64,000 bases of DNA, taken from the NCBI RefSeq assembly GCF_019733355.1, contig NZ_JAIHLQ010000005.1:124001-188000 (forward strand), given 5' to 3'. The position numbers and the translations under genes were made by a program. Source of the DNA: Pseudomonas baetica. GTDB lineage: Bacteria > Pseudomonadota > Gammaproteobacteria > Pseudomonadales > Pseudomonadaceae. The notes under the pieces are model-generated. The model worked only from the letters and a program-made list of their open reading frames with translations, did not search any database and was not told the DNA's origin. Positions 46,440-54,877 of the stretch are shown here, one piece after another (the first letter of the stretch is position 1; each line of letters starts with the position of its first letter).

Positions 46440-46901
46440 ATGCGGATTATTCAAGCGACCCTCGAACACCTGGATTTACTGACTCCGATGTTCGTCACCT
46501 ATCGTGAGTTCTACGGTTCACTGCCTTACCCGGATTCCTCCCGCGCGTTTCTCGAAAAACGCCTGCGCCGCAAGGAATCGGTGATCTATCTGGCCCTCGC
46601 CGACGATGACGACAAGAAGCTGATGGGCTTCTGTCAGCTCTATCCAAGTTTCTCTTCGTTGTCGCTCAAGCGCGTGTGGATCCTCAACGACATCTATGTC
46701 GCCGAAGACGCCCGCCGCCAACTGGTCGCCGACAACCTGATTCGCACCGCGAAGAAAATGGCCAAGGAAACCCAGGCCGTGCGCATGCGCGTTTCCACCA
46801 GTGCCGATAACGAAGTGGCACAGAAAACCTACGAGTCCATCGGGTTCAAGGAAGACACCGAGTTCAAGAACTACGTGCTGCCGATCAGCGACGAGCTCTG
46901 A
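46440..46901 (+). CDS. GNAT family N-acetyltransferase
   Basis: 153 residues from MRIIQATLEHLDLLTPMFVTYREFYG. GNAT fold with VWILNDIYVAEDARRQLVADNLIRTAKKMAKE (acetyl-CoA-binding region) and VSTSADNEVAQKTYESIGFKEDTEFKNY. Substrate not predictable (small-molecule amine or protein N-terminus). Standalone gene after eutC, 115 bp away. The start Shine-Dalgarno is weak. Confidence 0.87.
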   Translation: MRIIQATLEHLDLLTPMFVTYREFYGSLPYPDSSRAFLEKRLRRKESVIYLALADDDDKKLMGFCQLYPSFSSLSLKRVWILNDIYVAEDARRQLVADNLIRTAKKMAKETQAVRMRVSTSADNEVAQKTYESIGFKEDTEFKNYVLPISDEL

Positions 46902-46905
46902 ACCC

Positions 46906-46982
46906 AAAAGATCGCAGCCTTCGGCAGTGCCTACAGAACAACTCATTGCAATGTAGGCGCCGCCGAAGGGCGCGATCTTTTA
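46906..46982. repeat. Second palindromic repeat class (GATCGCAGCCTTCGGC type)
   Basis: AAAAGATCGCAGCCTTCGGC at the left and CGCCGAAGGGCGCGATCTTT at the right form a long imperfect palindrome around a 35-40 bp spacer. It is the other common dispersed palindrome in fluorescent pseudomonads and could also act as a terminator for the GNAT gene. Confidence 0.8.
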
Positions 46983-47070
46983 GCGTCACGCCCCCCCATC
47001 GTCCCTGACAATTGTTCACACCCAGACATCCCTCGCTACAAAACCAACGCGCTTTTCACCTCTCAGACCG

Positions 47071-47076
47071 TATAAT
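47071..47076 (+). promoter_or_regulatory. Perfect -10 box upstream of the DedA gene
   Basis: TATAAT in CAGACCGTATAATCCCGAG, about 100 bp before the start codon. No good -35 at 16-18 bp spacing, so activity as a sigma-70 promoter is only plausible. Confidence 0.45.
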
Positions 47077-47177
47077 CCCGAGCTTTCCGGCTTGTAAGAA
47101 AAACTACACCTCGATGTAGGCTTACACGAAGTCATCCGCACAGGCCTGCAGAGTCGGGCCGCCACACAGGTGCCCCC

Positions 47178-47828
47178 ATGGATTTCAACCCGCTCGACCT
47201 TATCCTGCATCTCGACGTTTACCTCGACTTGCCGGTGAACAACTATGGGCCCTGGATCTACGCCATTCTGTTTCTGGTGATTTTCTGTGAAACCGGTCTG
47301 GTGGTGATGCCCTTCCTGCCAGGTGATTCGCTGTTGTTCATCGCCGGTGCTGTAGCGGCAGGTGGTGGCATGGACCCAGTCCTGTTGGGCGGTCTGCTGA
47401 TGCTGGCAGCGATCATGGGCGACAGCACCAATTACGTGATCGGACGAACAGTCGGCGAAAAACTGTTCAGTAACCCCAACTCGAAAATCTTCCGTCGCGA
47501 CTACCTGCAACAAACCCACGACTTCTACGACAAGCACGGTGGCAAAACCGTGACCCTGGCGCGCTTCCTGCCCATCATTCGCACCTTCGCGCCATTCGTC
47601 GCCGGTGTGGCGAAGATGCCTTACCCGCGCTTCTTCGGCTTCAGTGTGTTCGGCACGGTGCTGTGGGTCGGTGGTCTGGTGACCTTGGGTTACTTCTTCG
47701 GCAACGTGCCATTCATCAAGAAAAACCTGTCGTTGCTGGTGCTCGGCATCATCCTGCTGTCGCTGGTGCCGATGATCATTGGCGTGGTACGCAGCCGACT
47801 CGGCAGCGCCAAAGCCCAATCGCACTAA
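47178..47828 (+). CDS. DedA family (VTT domain) membrane protein
   Basis: 216 residues, about five membrane segments, single DedA domain without the PAP2 part seen at 18631. Motifs: ILFLVIFCETGLVVMPFLPGDSLLFIAGAVAAGG, IMGDSTNYVIGRTVGEKLF, FYDKHGGKTVTLARFLPIIRTFAPFVAGVAKMPYPRFFGFSVFGTVLW. Relatives support undecaprenyl-phosphate or phospholipid translocation and envelope homeostasis. Only 4 bp before mtfA, so co-transcribed. Confidence 0.92.
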   Translation: MDFNPLDLILHLDVYLDLPVNNYGPWIYAILFLVIFCETGLVVMPFLPGDSLLFIAGAVAAGGGMDPVLLGGLLMLAAIMGDSTNYVIGRTVGEKLFSNPNSKIFRRDYLQQTHDFYDKHGGKTVTLARFLPIIRTFAPFVAGVAKMPYPRFFGFSVFGTVLWVGGLVTLGYFFGNVPFIKKNLSLLVLGIILLSLVPMIIGVVRSRLGSAKAQSH

Positions 47829-47832
47829 GCCG

Positions 47833-48645
47833 ATGTGGTCACTGAGCGCCTGGCGTCGCCGGCGCATCCTGGCCAGGCACCCGATTGCCGACGACCTGTG
47901 GCAACGGGTGCGCCATCACCTGAGCTTTCTCGACGGCATCAGTGCAGCCCAAGACCAATGGCTGCGTGAAGCCTGCGTGCTGTTTCTCGAAGAAAAACAC
48001 CTGACCGCCCTGCCCGGCGTTGAACTGCACCAGGAACAACGCCTGCTGCTTGCCGCTCAAGCCCAGTTGCCATTGCTCAATCTGGGCGATCTGAACTGGT
48101 ACCAGGGTTTTCACGAGATCGTCCTCTATCCCGATGACTTCCTCAGCCCGCAGCGCCATCGCGATGCCAGCGGCGTCGAACATGAATGGGATGGCGAACA
48201 CAGCGGCGAGGCCTGGCAACAGGGGCCGATCATCCTGGCCTGGCCGGGCGTAATGGCCAGTGGTGGCTGGGAAGGTTACAACCTGGTCATCCACGAACTG
48301 GCGCACAAACTCGACATGCTCAACGGCGATGCCAACGGCCTGCCGCCGCTGCACGCCGACATGCGCGTCAGCGACTGGGCCGAGGTGATGCAAAAGGCCT
48401 ACGACGACCTCAACCGCCAACTAGACCGCAATCCGGACGCCGAAACCGCCATCGACCCCTACGCGGCCGAAAATCCTGCCGAGTTCTTCGCCGTCACCAG
48501 CGAATACTTCTTCAGCGCACCCGATCTGCTGCACAAGGCTTATCCACAGGTCTACTTGCAACTGAAGCTTTTCTACCGGCAGGATCCACTGGGCAGGCTG
48601 CGACAACTTCAGGCCCAAGACCCGGTCTATCAGGCTCACGACTAA
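47833..48645 (+). CDS. mtfA: MtfA-type zinc-dependent peptidase
   Basis: 270 residues from [23 protein letters not shown] (ATG 47833; the frame is open further upstream inside the DedA gene). Peptidase family M90 with zinc site H154-E-L-A-H158 in [23 protein letters not shown] and a later Glu in [17 protein letters not shown]. In E. coli MtfA binds the Mlc repressor and so affects the glucose PTS; pseudomonads lack that glucose PTS, so the target here may differ. Downstream of a DedA gene. Confidence 0.92.
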   Translation: MWSLSAWRRRRILARHPIADDLWQRVRHHLSFLDGISAAQDQWLREACVLFLEEKHLTALPGVELHQEQRLLLAAQAQLPLLNLGDLNWYQGFHEIVLYPDDFLSPQRHRDASGVEHEWDGEHSGEAWQQGPIILAWPGVMASGGWEGYNLVIHELAHKLDMLNGDANGLPPLHADMRVSDWAEVMQKAYDDLNRQLDRNPDAETAIDPYAAENPAEFFAVTSEYFFSAPDLLHKAYPQVYLQLKLFYRQDPLGRLRQLQAQDPVYQAHD

Positions 48646-48667
48646 GGTCTGCACGACTTTCGGTGCG

Positions 48668-48696
48668 TGGCATCGGCGGCGGAATATGCCTATAAT
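48668..48696 (+). promoter_or_regulatory. Sigma-70 type promoter of ppa
   Basis: Perfect -10 TATAAT at 48691-48696 with a weak -35 TGGCAT at 48668-48673, spacing 17. It lies 62 bp upstream of the ppa start. Confidence 0.6.
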
Positions 48697-48757
48697 CGCC
48701 GCCACTTTTTGGTCAATCCGGCCAAGTGTTTTTGGTCAACTACGGGGGCAACGCCCA

Positions 48758-49285
48758 ATGAGCTACAGCAAGATTCCGGCTGGCAAAGACCTGCCGAACG
48801 ACATCTACGTCGCGATCGAGATCCCGGCCAACCACGCGCCGATCAAATACGAAATCGACAAAGACAGCGATTGCCTGTTCGTTGACCGTTTCATGGCCAC
48901 CCCAATGTTCTACCCGGCCAACTACGGTTACATCCCGAACACCCTGGCTGACGACGGTGACCCCCTCGACGTGCTGGTCGTGACCCCTTACCCGGTTGCT
49001 CCAGGCTCGGTGATCCGCGCCCGTCCAGTCGGCATCCTGAACATGACCGACGACGGCGGCGGCGATGCCAAAGTCATCGCAGTCCCACACGACAAACTGT
49101 CCCAGTTGTACGTGGACGTGAAGGAATACACCGACCTGCCGCCACTGCTGATCCAGCAGATCGAGCACTTCTTCGCGAACTACAAAGATCTCGAAAAAGG
49201 CAAATGGGTCAAGATCGAAGGCTGGGCCGGTGCAGACGCCGCCCGCGAAGCGATCACCAAGTCGGTTGCTGCCTACAAAGGCTAA
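48758..49285 (+). CDS. ppa: Inorganic pyrophosphatase
   Basis: Family I soluble pyrophosphatase, 175 residues from [32 protein letters not shown]. Hydrolyses pyrophosphate to drive nucleic-acid and lipid synthesis. The metal-binding signature is in [15 protein letters not shown]; also [24 protein letters not shown] and [16 protein letters not shown]. An earlier in-frame ATG at 48686 would overlap the promoter and is rejected. Followed by a strong terminator. Last clear core gene before the accessory element. Confidence 0.97.
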   Translation: MSYSKIPAGKDLPNDIYVAIEIPANHAPIKYEIDKDSDCLFVDRFMATPMFYPANYGYIPNTLADDGDPLDVLVVTPYPVAPGSVIRARPVGILNMTDDGGGDAKVIAVPHDKLSQLYVDVKEYTDLPPLLIQQIEHFFANYKDLEKGKWVKIEGWAGADAAREAITKSVAAYKG

Positions 49286-49316
49286 GCGCCTGCAACCTGC
49301 GTGATGCTTGAAGAAG

Positions 49317-49341
49317 ACCCCGTTTGATACGGGGTTTTTTA
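49317..49341 (+). terminator. Rho-independent terminator of ppa
   Basis: ACCCCGT-TTGAT-ACGGGGT followed by TTTTT, about 30 bp after the ppa stop. Confidence 0.95.
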
Positions 49342-49359
49342 TGCGCGAGAACATCCTGC

Positions 49360-49376
49360 TTAAACGCAACGTTTAA
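49360..49376. promoter_or_regulatory. Operator-like palindrome O1 upstream of the S24 repressor
   Basis: TTAAACGCAACGTTTAA: perfect 7-bp arms around CAA, about 130 bp before the repressor start. A related copy (O2) lies at 49455. Probably bound by the repressor encoded at 49508. Inferred. Confidence 0.65.
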
Positions 49377-49454
49377 AGCAGACGTAACAAAGTTTTAACC
49401 TGTTTAATTTCCCACAAGACGGGCTTACATCCCGTCGCAAAATTCAGCCTTTTT

Positions 49455-49471
49455 TTGAACGCAAAGTTTAT
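49455..49471. promoter_or_regulatory. Operator-like site O2 adjacent to the S24 repressor start
   Basis: TTGAACGCAAAGTTTAT matches O1 at 14 of 17 positions and lies inside an outer TTTGAA...TTCAAA inverted repeat, about 35 bp before the start codon. Position suits autorepression. Confidence 0.6.
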
Positions 49472-49507
49472 TCAAACCGCTCTAGCACGGCCGTAGACTC
49501 CGTGTTT

Positions 49508-50254
49508 ATGAGAAAGAACACTAGCGGTCCAAGATTCAAGGCACTCCTGGAAGCAGCGAACATCACCACCACGGGATTCGCAAAGTTCTGGGGCACGGAA
49601 GCCCAAAATGTCCACAACTGGTACACCCGGGGCGTCCCGGCGTATCGCATGGAAGAAGTCTCACGCCTGCTGTCCGTTAACAGCGAATGGCTGAAGACCG
49701 GCGAAGGCATAAAGGAGTTGCCGAGCCTGACGCCGCCCGCCAGCAATGGCGACACCTTCGACGCCCATGCCATCCGCGGCGTCTACACCGTCATCGATCC
49801 CAACGACATCGACCTGGTGTTCTTCAAGGAAACGCCCCTCACCGACGGCTCCGGCAAAACCCACGTCATCCACGACACGGACCAATCCATCCGCCTGCTG
49901 CGCGCGCACCTCGATCAACTGGAAATCCGTCACTCCGACGCCATCTGCGCGCACATGATCGGCAACAGCATGGCCGACCGCATCGAAGACGGCTCCATCG
50001 TCGCCATCGACCGCGGCCTCACTCAAGTGGTGGATGGCGAGATCTACGCCATCGAACACGACGGCATGCTGCGCATCAAATACCTGCACCGCATGCCCGG
50101 CAACGGCCTGCGAATGCGCAGCCACAACAGCGCCGAATACCCGGACGAAGTGTTCCGCCCCGCGCAGATAGAAGAGCAACGGATTCATATATTGGGCTGG
50201 GTGTTCTGGTGGTCGATGCTGAGCAAACGCCGGCCGGTGGTACCGTTTCTCTAA
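49508..50254 (+). CDS. S24/LexA-type phage repressor with Ser-Lys self-cleavage domain
   Basis: 248 residues from ATG 49508 (a GTG at 49502 would add two). The N-terminal helix-turn-helix (FKALLEAANITTTGFAKFWGTEAQNVHNWYTRGVPAYRMEEVSRLL) is cI/Cro-like. The C-terminal peptidase S24 domain has catalytic Ser154 (IGNSMADRIEDGS) and Lys191 (MLRIKYLHR), 37 apart as in LexA. Such proteins hold prophage or pyocin genes silent and are inactivated through RecA after DNA damage. It lies between core ppa and the mobile element, so probably its regulator or a remnant of another prophage. Ends ...FWWSMLSKRRPVVPFL. Confidence 0.87.
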   Translation: MRKNTSGPRFKALLEAANITTTGFAKFWGTEAQNVHNWYTRGVPAYRMEEVSRLLSVNSEWLKTGEGIKELPSLTPPASNGDTFDAHAIRGVYTVIDPNDIDLVFFKETPLTDGSGKTHVIHDTDQSIRLLRAHLDQLEIRHSDAICAHMIGNSMADRIEDGSIVAIDRGLTQVVDGEIYAIEHDGMLRIKYLHRMPGNGLRMRSHNSAEYPDEVFRPAQIEEQRIHILGWVFWWSMLSKRRPVVPFL

Positions 50255-50275
50255 ACCGAAGGCTTGCTCCTCCCC

Positions 50276-50299
50276 TGTAGGAGTGAGCCTGCTCGCGAT
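50276..50299 (+). repeat. Solo REP unit
   Basis: TGTAGGAGTGAGCCTGCTCG-type single unit, diverged from the paired ones, 21 bp after the repressor gene. No partner is visible downstream; the remaining 13.7 kb of the window has no REP. Confidence 0.7.
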
Positions 50300-50553
50300 G
50301 AGGCCCGGATAGACAGTACAAATCTCGGATTTTGGTCAGTCAGATCGCTCTAACTCGCACTTCCCACTGGGAATCCAAAGCAAAACTCAGTATCCTGCGC
50401 CCCACATTCGCGCATCGACCCGCTCCCGCGGCTCAGATGACGCCCGACGCGGCAGACCAACGTCTACCAAGTCCCACAGCCGGACGCAGATCCGGGTGTA
50501 CGTTTTGAAGGCTGGCGCGGTTTACCAAAAATAAACCAAGCCAGTCCCCGAGA

Positions 50554-50576
50554 AGCCGGCCACAAGCCGGCTTTTT
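50554..50576 (+). terminator. Rho-independent terminator
   Basis: AGCCGGC-CACAA-GCCGGCT then TTTTT. No gene ends directly before it, so it closes either an unrecognised short RNA from the 50.3-50.55 kb region or read-through from the repressor gene. Confidence 0.85.
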
Positions 50577-50622
50577 AATGCCCGAAATCCACGTATAGCA
50601 AGGCCTTAAGAAGATCGCCGCA

Positions 50623-50646
50623 TCTGACCCCCACTCTGACCCCCAC
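50623..50646. repeat. 12-bp tandem direct repeat
   Basis: TCTGACCCCCAC occurs twice in direct succession. Repeats of this look occur as arm-type integrase sites beside integrated elements, but no integrase gene is within the window. Inference only. Confidence 0.5.
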
Positions 50647-50764
50647 TACCGCGCGGTGTTGGCCTCATCTGGTTCCATCTGAACAAAGCCGGGGAAATTC
50701 TGATCATGTGCATATCTTTCAATGGGCTTTACTCGCTGCTTATTGAAACGGACTAGGTTCCAGA

Positions 50765-51313
50765 ATGAAGCTGAGCAGAATGAAGGTGGTTAGCGAACTG
50801 TGTCGCCTGGCCAACAAGCCCGAAGCAACGCCAAGGGCACGCCTGATTTGCATTAGGCGCATATGCCGGATCTACGCGGGCGATTTGGCATGGATCGAGG
50901 AGAGCCGGACAAATTATCGACGGGCCAGCACGATCGCCAAGCAAGGCCTCCCGTTTACAGCTCGTAAAGTGGAGATGCTCGACCTGGCCGCCGACCTGAA
51001 CCTGAAGGTCGAAGAGCAGGCGATGCTAGAAGCCTTGGCCAACTATGCCTGGGACACTATGGTCGGTGAGCATGGCACCATCGAAGCATTTGGCTTTGAT
51101 GCGCTATGCGATGTGCTCAACGTAAACCCGACCCGCCGTGCCGAGTATCAAAGTGCTGCCAGCCTGGCGGAGCTGGTGCTTGCTGGCGCCGAGGATTGCG
51201 CTGATAGTTACAGGGCCCTCCCGACTCCCGCCGGGCTGGGCCCCTTGCACCTGGCTTGCATGTGCTTGAATCAACGGTGCCTCACAATGCGGCCAAACCT
51301 AACCTTGGTCTGA
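50765..51313 (+). CDS. Hypothetical protein of the mobile element
   Basis: 182 residues (MKLSRMKVVSELCRLANKPE...), Arg/Cys-rich in the N-terminal third (RARLICIRRICRIYAG) and helical after that. Segments: EESRTNYRRASTIAKQGLPFTARKVEMLDLAADLNLKVEEQAMLEALANYAWDTMVGEHGTIEAFGFDAL. Not recognised. It ends 18 bp before the convergent virion-like gene. A start at 50780 is equally possible. Possibly a regulator or antirepressor-sized protein; no evidence for either. Confidence 0.55.
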   Translation: MKLSRMKVVSELCRLANKPEATPRARLICIRRICRIYAGDLAWIEESRTNYRRASTIAKQGLPFTARKVEMLDLAADLNLKVEEQAMLEALANYAWDTMVGEHGTIEAFGFDALCDVLNVNPTRRAEYQSAASLAELVLAGAEDCADSYRALPTPAGLGPLHLACMCLNQRCLTMRPNLTLV

Positions 51314-51330
51314 CCGCCCCCAAGCAATTT

Positions 51331-52149
51331 TCAAATGCGCCGGGTGGCCTGCCAATCGCTCTTGTCCCAAGACTGGTGAGTGCTCATGGTGACCTGCAGG
51401 GTCATTTGAACAAAGCGGCCGAGGCCGTCGATGGGCGCGCTCAAGGGCATGCCGACAGATTCGATCACCAGCGGCGCATACCGTCGGCCCTTATAGACCA
51501 TGGCAATCATGCACGGGCTAAACGAGGGCAGCATGGCGTCAATCAATCCCTTCTCGCCAGACAGAAAACTCAGGGCGCCAGTCAGCATGGTGCCCTCGGG
51601 TGCCAGTTTCTGAGGGTGGGCCCAGTTCAGGAACTGTTCCAAAGGCCTTTCAACCTCGGCATTAGGATCACGCCAAGCACGAAAAAGCAGTGTGACGCTA
51701 ATCTTGTGTGGCGCTGACCCGCTAAAAATCTGCGTAGAGTTTAGTTTGGTCATCCCGTTGCGGCCTCGAGCTTCGTCGAGGTTGCCGGCGGCCGATTTGA
51801 TCTTGTCACCAATATCACTGCCGACTGTGCGCCCAGCTGCCGCACCGATAGACTCGATCAGTGGTTTCAAAGCGCCAGACTGGAGCATGCCCATCAACGC
51901 CGGGGCTCGACTCTCGGGGCCGGAGCCCTCAAAGGGTGACTGCCAATTGAACGTCATCTGAATGTCGGCTTCTTCGGTCACTGCGGCCTTGACCACGATG
52001 TCATCGACTGTGCGCCCTAGATGATCCACCTCATAAAACCTGGCGACCAGGTGCGGATTCAGTCCGTCCCAAATGGAAGTTATCTCGTTCAGAGGGTTTT
52101 CGGAGGCAGCGTTGCTGCTGCGCTGTCCGAGGACTGGAACAGTGGACAT
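51331..52149 (-). CDS. Virion (baseplate/tail-tube-cap-like) protein
   Basis: 272 residues (MSTVPVLGQRSSNAASENPLNEIT...). The central segment LNSTQIFSGSAPHKISVTLLFRAWRDPNAEVERPLEQFLNWAHPQKL and the following LPSFSPCMIAMVYKGRRYAPLVIESVG...VQMTLQVTMST recall baseplate proteins of T4-type contractile tails (gp48/gp54-like). I make this call from pattern memory, so it is provisional. It is encoded on the minus strand, as are the tape-measure protein and two other virion-like proteins at 58.2-62.7 kb, but lies 6 kb away from them. Confidence 0.55.
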   Translation of the reverse strand: MSTVPVLGQRSSNAASENPLNEITSIWDGLNPHLVARFYEVDHLGRTVDDIVVKAAVTEEADIQMTFNWQSPFEGSGPESRAPALMGMLQSGALKPLIESIGAAAGRTVGSDIGDKIKSAAGNLDEARGRNGMTKLNSTQIFSGSAPHKISVTLLFRAWRDPNAEVERPLEQFLNWAHPQKLAPEGTMLTGALSFLSGEKGLIDAMLPSFSPCMIAMVYKGRRYAPLVIESVGMPLSAPIDGLGRFVQMTLQVTMSTHQSWDKSDWQATRRI

Positions 52150-52247
52150 ATTGGATACCTGGTATTGACCTAATGTCTCCGTATTGTTGGTGCCGCCGCT
52201 ATAGTTGCCGGGGCTGGTTTTCCCGCAAAGGTGTTAGACCTGATTTA

Positions 52248-52277
52248 CCCAAACTTGCCCAAATTTGCCCAAATTCA
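52248..52277. repeat. Three helically phased 10-bp direct repeats
   Basis: CCCAAACTTG, CCCAAATTTG, CCCAAATTCA in direct succession (period 10 bp, one helical turn) between the divergent genes at 52149 and 52361. Candidate operator for a cooperative regulator. Confidence 0.65.
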
Positions 52278-52360
52278 CGTAACTGGCCGAAATAAGAAAA
52301 TTCAGCTCAGAACCTTCAGCACCGATTGCCACCATGTCTAAAACCAATCAAGGAATAGAC

Positions 52361-52960
52361 ATGAACAACACGAACATCACCCCAGAACAACGTGAAGAAT
52401 TGCTGGCTCACGCCAAACTGGCTGATTTGATCGACAGCGGTGGATTTGGTGAGTTTTCAAGACTGACTACCGAGGCCGACCGTCTTTTTGAAACCTTAAA
52501 ACGTGCCCGCATGCGTGCCAGGTGGCTGTTAGCGATTCGGAAACACGGCAGCCCAACGCAGGCCGTCGAGGCCGCCCAGCGGGGCCGCGCCGAAGCCCAC
52601 CGCCAGCACGAACAGCTGCATGATGCCGCTAGCGAGATTGGACAGGCGCGCAAGGCCTTACTTGTCAGTCTGGGGGGCGACAGGCTGGCGGGTCTGTTCG
52701 AGCAGCTCGGCAGTGTGGAAGCAGCAGCAATGGCCGCCAACAGTATGCAAGACATGCGCAATGCAAAGGTCGCAAGTCTTATTGAGGATGGCGTTCCAGA
52801 AGCTACAGCGTTGTCGATCGCCAAGCCTTCGCTGGCAGAGATCAAGACCAAGCAAGATGAAGCCAAGGCTATTCCTGGAAAGATTTCTGAGCTCAAAGCG
52901 GCCACCATTTCATCCGTAGATAAGGTCAAATACCTCTACCCACTTCCCCCTACTGAGTAA
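52361..52960 (+). CDS. Hypothetical coiled-coil protein of the mobile element
   Basis: 199 residues from MNNTNITPEQREELLAHAKLADLIDSGGFGEF. ATG 52361 is preferred over 52334 because AAGGA lies 7 bases upstream. Almost wholly helical: ARMRARWLLAIRKHGSPTQAVEAAQRGRAEAHRQHEQLHDAASEIGQARKALLVSLGG and EIKTKQDEAKAIPGKISELKAATISSVDKVKYLYP. No recognised domain; could be a tail-chaperone, scaffold or regulatory protein. A short hairpin (GCAGCCC/GGGCTGC) at about 52979-52997 follows. Confidence 0.6.
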   Translation: MNNTNITPEQREELLAHAKLADLIDSGGFGEFSRLTTEADRLFETLKRARMRARWLLAIRKHGSPTQAVEAAQRGRAEAHRQHEQLHDAASEIGQARKALLVSLGGDRLAGLFEQLGSVEAAAMAANSMQDMRNAKVASLIEDGVPEATALSIAKPSLAEIKTKQDEAKAIPGKISELKAATISSVDKVKYLYPLPPTE

Positions 52961-53026
52961 CGCACTCGTCGTTTTTACGCAGCCCCATCGCGGGCTGCTG
53001 TTTACTGAACAGGAAGGGAGTGAACC

Positions 53027-53227
53027 TTGAACACGGCTATTAAATCGACTCCGCAGAGAGTTCTAGGTCAGAAGAGCATTCGGCCAAGCGTGGCGACAGT
53101 GAGGAGCTATTGGCTTGATCTGCGCACGGCGGCTGATAATGGCGACTATCTGGCCAAGGCCCTGCTCATTGCTCTGTCAGAGGGCCGACTGCTGGTGCCA
53201 GAGCATTACAGCCAGGTGAAACCATGA
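53027..53227 (+). CDS. Small protein coupled to the XRE regulator
   Basis: 66 residues from a TTG start with a strong AGGAAGGGAG six bases upstream (MNTAIKSTPQRVLGQKSIRPSVATVRSYWLDLRTAADNGDYLAKALLIALSEGRLLVPEHYSQ). Its stop overlaps the next ATG (ATGA), so translation is coupled. Not recognised; helical, with the size of a small adaptor or Cro-like partner, but no helix-turn-helix is evident. Confidence 0.6.
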   Translation: MNTAIKSTPQRVLGQKSIRPSVATVRSYWLDLRTAADNGDYLAKALLIALSEGRLLVPEHYSQVKP

Positions 53228-53808
53228 CCGCCGCAAATGTTATCCCATCTAAAGACGAGCAAATCGCCCTTGTAAAGGCTATCGGTTTACGTTTGCGTGA
53301 GGCCCGTCTCGCTGCCGGCCTGAACCAGCTCACCGCTGCAAAACAGTTGGGATATGCCACCAGCTCGAGGCTAGCAAAGATTGAGCACGGCCTGTACTCA
53401 GCCCAGATACCAATCTGGATGCTTAAAAAAGCCGCCAGCATCTACGGTGTATCTGTCGATTATCTGATGTGCACTAGCGATCGCATGCAGGGTGATGGGG
53501 TGCCGAGCACTGTGATGGAGGAAATGGTGGAGGCCATGAAAACCGAGTGGGCTCGCATGACTAACCGTGACGTTATTGCTGTGCAAGCGATTCTGGGGCG
53601 CACTGCACTTCTTGAGGGGGCTTTGACAGACGTTGAAATGGCGACCCAGGAGGCGTTAGAGGCTCTTGCTCGGATTGAGATCCTTAACCCTTATGGGTGG
53701 CGCAAGTTGCGTGGAGGCACGCGCCTGCTGAGCGCCGTAGAGCGGGCTGTTGCTGCTGCGAAGCATGGCCAGCGGCGCACCAAAGAGCCACGGCGAGCAT
53801 TTGCGTAA
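53224..53808 (+). CDS. XRE-family transcriptional regulator with C-terminal extension, copy 1
   Basis: 194 residues. The N-terminal XRE helix-turn-helix (IGLRLREARLAAGLNQLTAAKQLGYATSSRLAKIEHGLYSAQIPIWMLKKAASIYGVSVDYLM) is followed by a long helical part and the motif LNPYGWRKLRGGTRLLSAVERAVAAA. The regulator at 62797-63426 carries the equivalent LDPLGWAKTRGGLRLVNAI, so the two are paralogues in one element. Overlaps the gene before (ATGA) and the terminase-like gene after (TAATG); the three form one operon. Confidence 0.8.
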   Translation: MTAANVIPSKDEQIALVKAIGLRLREARLAAGLNQLTAAKQLGYATSSRLAKIEHGLYSAQIPIWMLKKAASIYGVSVDYLMCTSDRMQGDGVPSTVMEEMVEAMKTEWARMTNRDVIAVQAILGRTALLEGALTDVEMATQEALEALARIEILNPYGWRKLRGGTRLLSAVERAVAAAKHGQRRTKEPRRAFA

Positions 53809-54830
53809 TGGCCCAGGCACCCAAGCTAACCCCAAACCAGTGGGAAGAGGTTCGCGACGCATGGGAACAAGACCCGCGCGACGGTTACACTTGGTTGGTC
53901 AAAGAACTGGGGCTATCTGTATCAGCCCCTGGCGTTCGCAAGACAGCCGCAAAGCAGGGGTGGGAGAAACGAAAAGCATCCGGCAAGAACCCAGCCGGCG
54001 TTGAATACGTAGGCGCTCCGAAGGCAAAGCAAGGTACTGGGCCGAAGCTCGTTAGCGAAACCATAGAAACCATGGGAGAAACCATCAGCGAAACCATGGC
54101 TAGTGGCTCGAAAAACAAGGCAAAGGCCAATGCTGGCGGGGGTAACGGCAAGTTTGATGGAGATGTAGAGCGGGCGGGGAAAGGATCGGTAGCGCCAGAA
54201 TCGGAGGCCAACGCGCGCGCACGCGAGGGAGAAACCATCGAGGGGGTGATTTATGACGCTGCCGGGGGCTATATTTTTGACGATACGGCCCTGCACGGAT
54301 TGTTCCCTTCCGACGGGCCAGGCAAGTACAGGCCCAAGTATGCCGAGCTGGCCTACAAGCTGGCGCAACTCGGCATTCCGCATCAGCAGATAGCTGGGAT
54401 TCTCGAAATATCGGAGAGCACGTTCTATGAATGGCAGGGGTGCCACGCCGGCTTCAAAACTGCCCTCAAGGCCGGTATGGCTCTAGCGGATGCTAACGTG
54501 GCCAACTCCGTTTACCGTGGCGCCGTCGGCTATTCGCACAATCACGAGGAAATCAAAGTGATTGGTGAGGAGGTCGTCCGGGTGCCCACAATGAAGCATT
54601 ACCCACCCAACCCACACTTGGCCACCTTTTGGCTCAAAAACCGCCAGCCTGAGTTGTGGAAAGAGAAGGTCGAGATCATCGAGAAGCCGACCATTGCTCT
54701 GGTGGACAAGGAGGCCATGCGGGATATGTACCAGGCCGTGCTTGAGGAGGCTGCGACGATTCAGGCGCGCATGAGCGGGCGCGCCGAGCGCTTGGGCCTT
54801 GTGATGGATGCCGAGCTGGACGACGACTGA
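53808..54830 (+). CDS. Terminase small-subunit-like protein
   Basis: 340 residues from MAQAPKLTPNQWEEVRDAWEQDPRDGYTWLVKELGL. An N-terminal helix-turn-helix and a basic, Gly/Lys-rich middle with low complexity (about 60-150) come first. Then comes a second DNA-binding domain typical of small terminases: LAYKLAQLGIPHQQIAGILEISESTFYEWQGCHAGFKTALKAGMALADANVANSVYRGAVGYSH, followed by YPPNPHLATFWLKNRQPELWKEKVEI. Small terminases recognise phage DNA for packaging. No large-terminase ATPase gene follows, which is unusual; the next 593 bp look degraded. Confidence 0.75.
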   Translation: MAQAPKLTPNQWEEVRDAWEQDPRDGYTWLVKELGLSVSAPGVRKTAAKQGWEKRKASGKNPAGVEYVGAPKAKQGTGPKLVSETIETMGETISETMASGSKNKAKANAGGGNGKFDGDVERAGKGSVAPESEANARAREGETIEGVIYDAAGGYIFDDTALHGLFPSDGPGKYRPKYAELAYKLAQLGIPHQQIAGILEISESTFYEWQGCHAGFKTALKAGMALADANVANSVYRGAVGYSHNHEEIKVIGEEVVRVPTMKHYPPNPHLATFWLKNRQPELWKEKVEIIEKPTIALVDKEAMRDMYQAVLEEAATIQARMSGRAERLGLVMDAELDDD

Positions 54831-54877
54831 TGGCCCCGTTTTGAGCCACGCAGTGCAAGGCCCGCTGGCCGACGGGA

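Larger units (their letters stand above)
50255..50764. other. Gene-free junction between chromosome and mobile element
   Basis: 510 bp without a convincing gene. It contains the last REP unit of the window (50276-50299), a GC-rich stretch of unknown role (50400-50540), a terminator (50554-50576) and a 12-bp direct repeat (50623-50646). The left boundary of the element probably lies here. I searched by eye for tRNA, tmRNA or integrase-adjacent attachment sites and found none I can support. Confidence 0.5.

Noticed and set aside
50400..50580. tRNA or tmRNA as attachment site before the mobile element
   Set aside because: I looked for a CCA end, a T-arm GTTCGAATC-type sequence and a matching acceptor stem and found none. 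Only a terminator hairpin can be supported.
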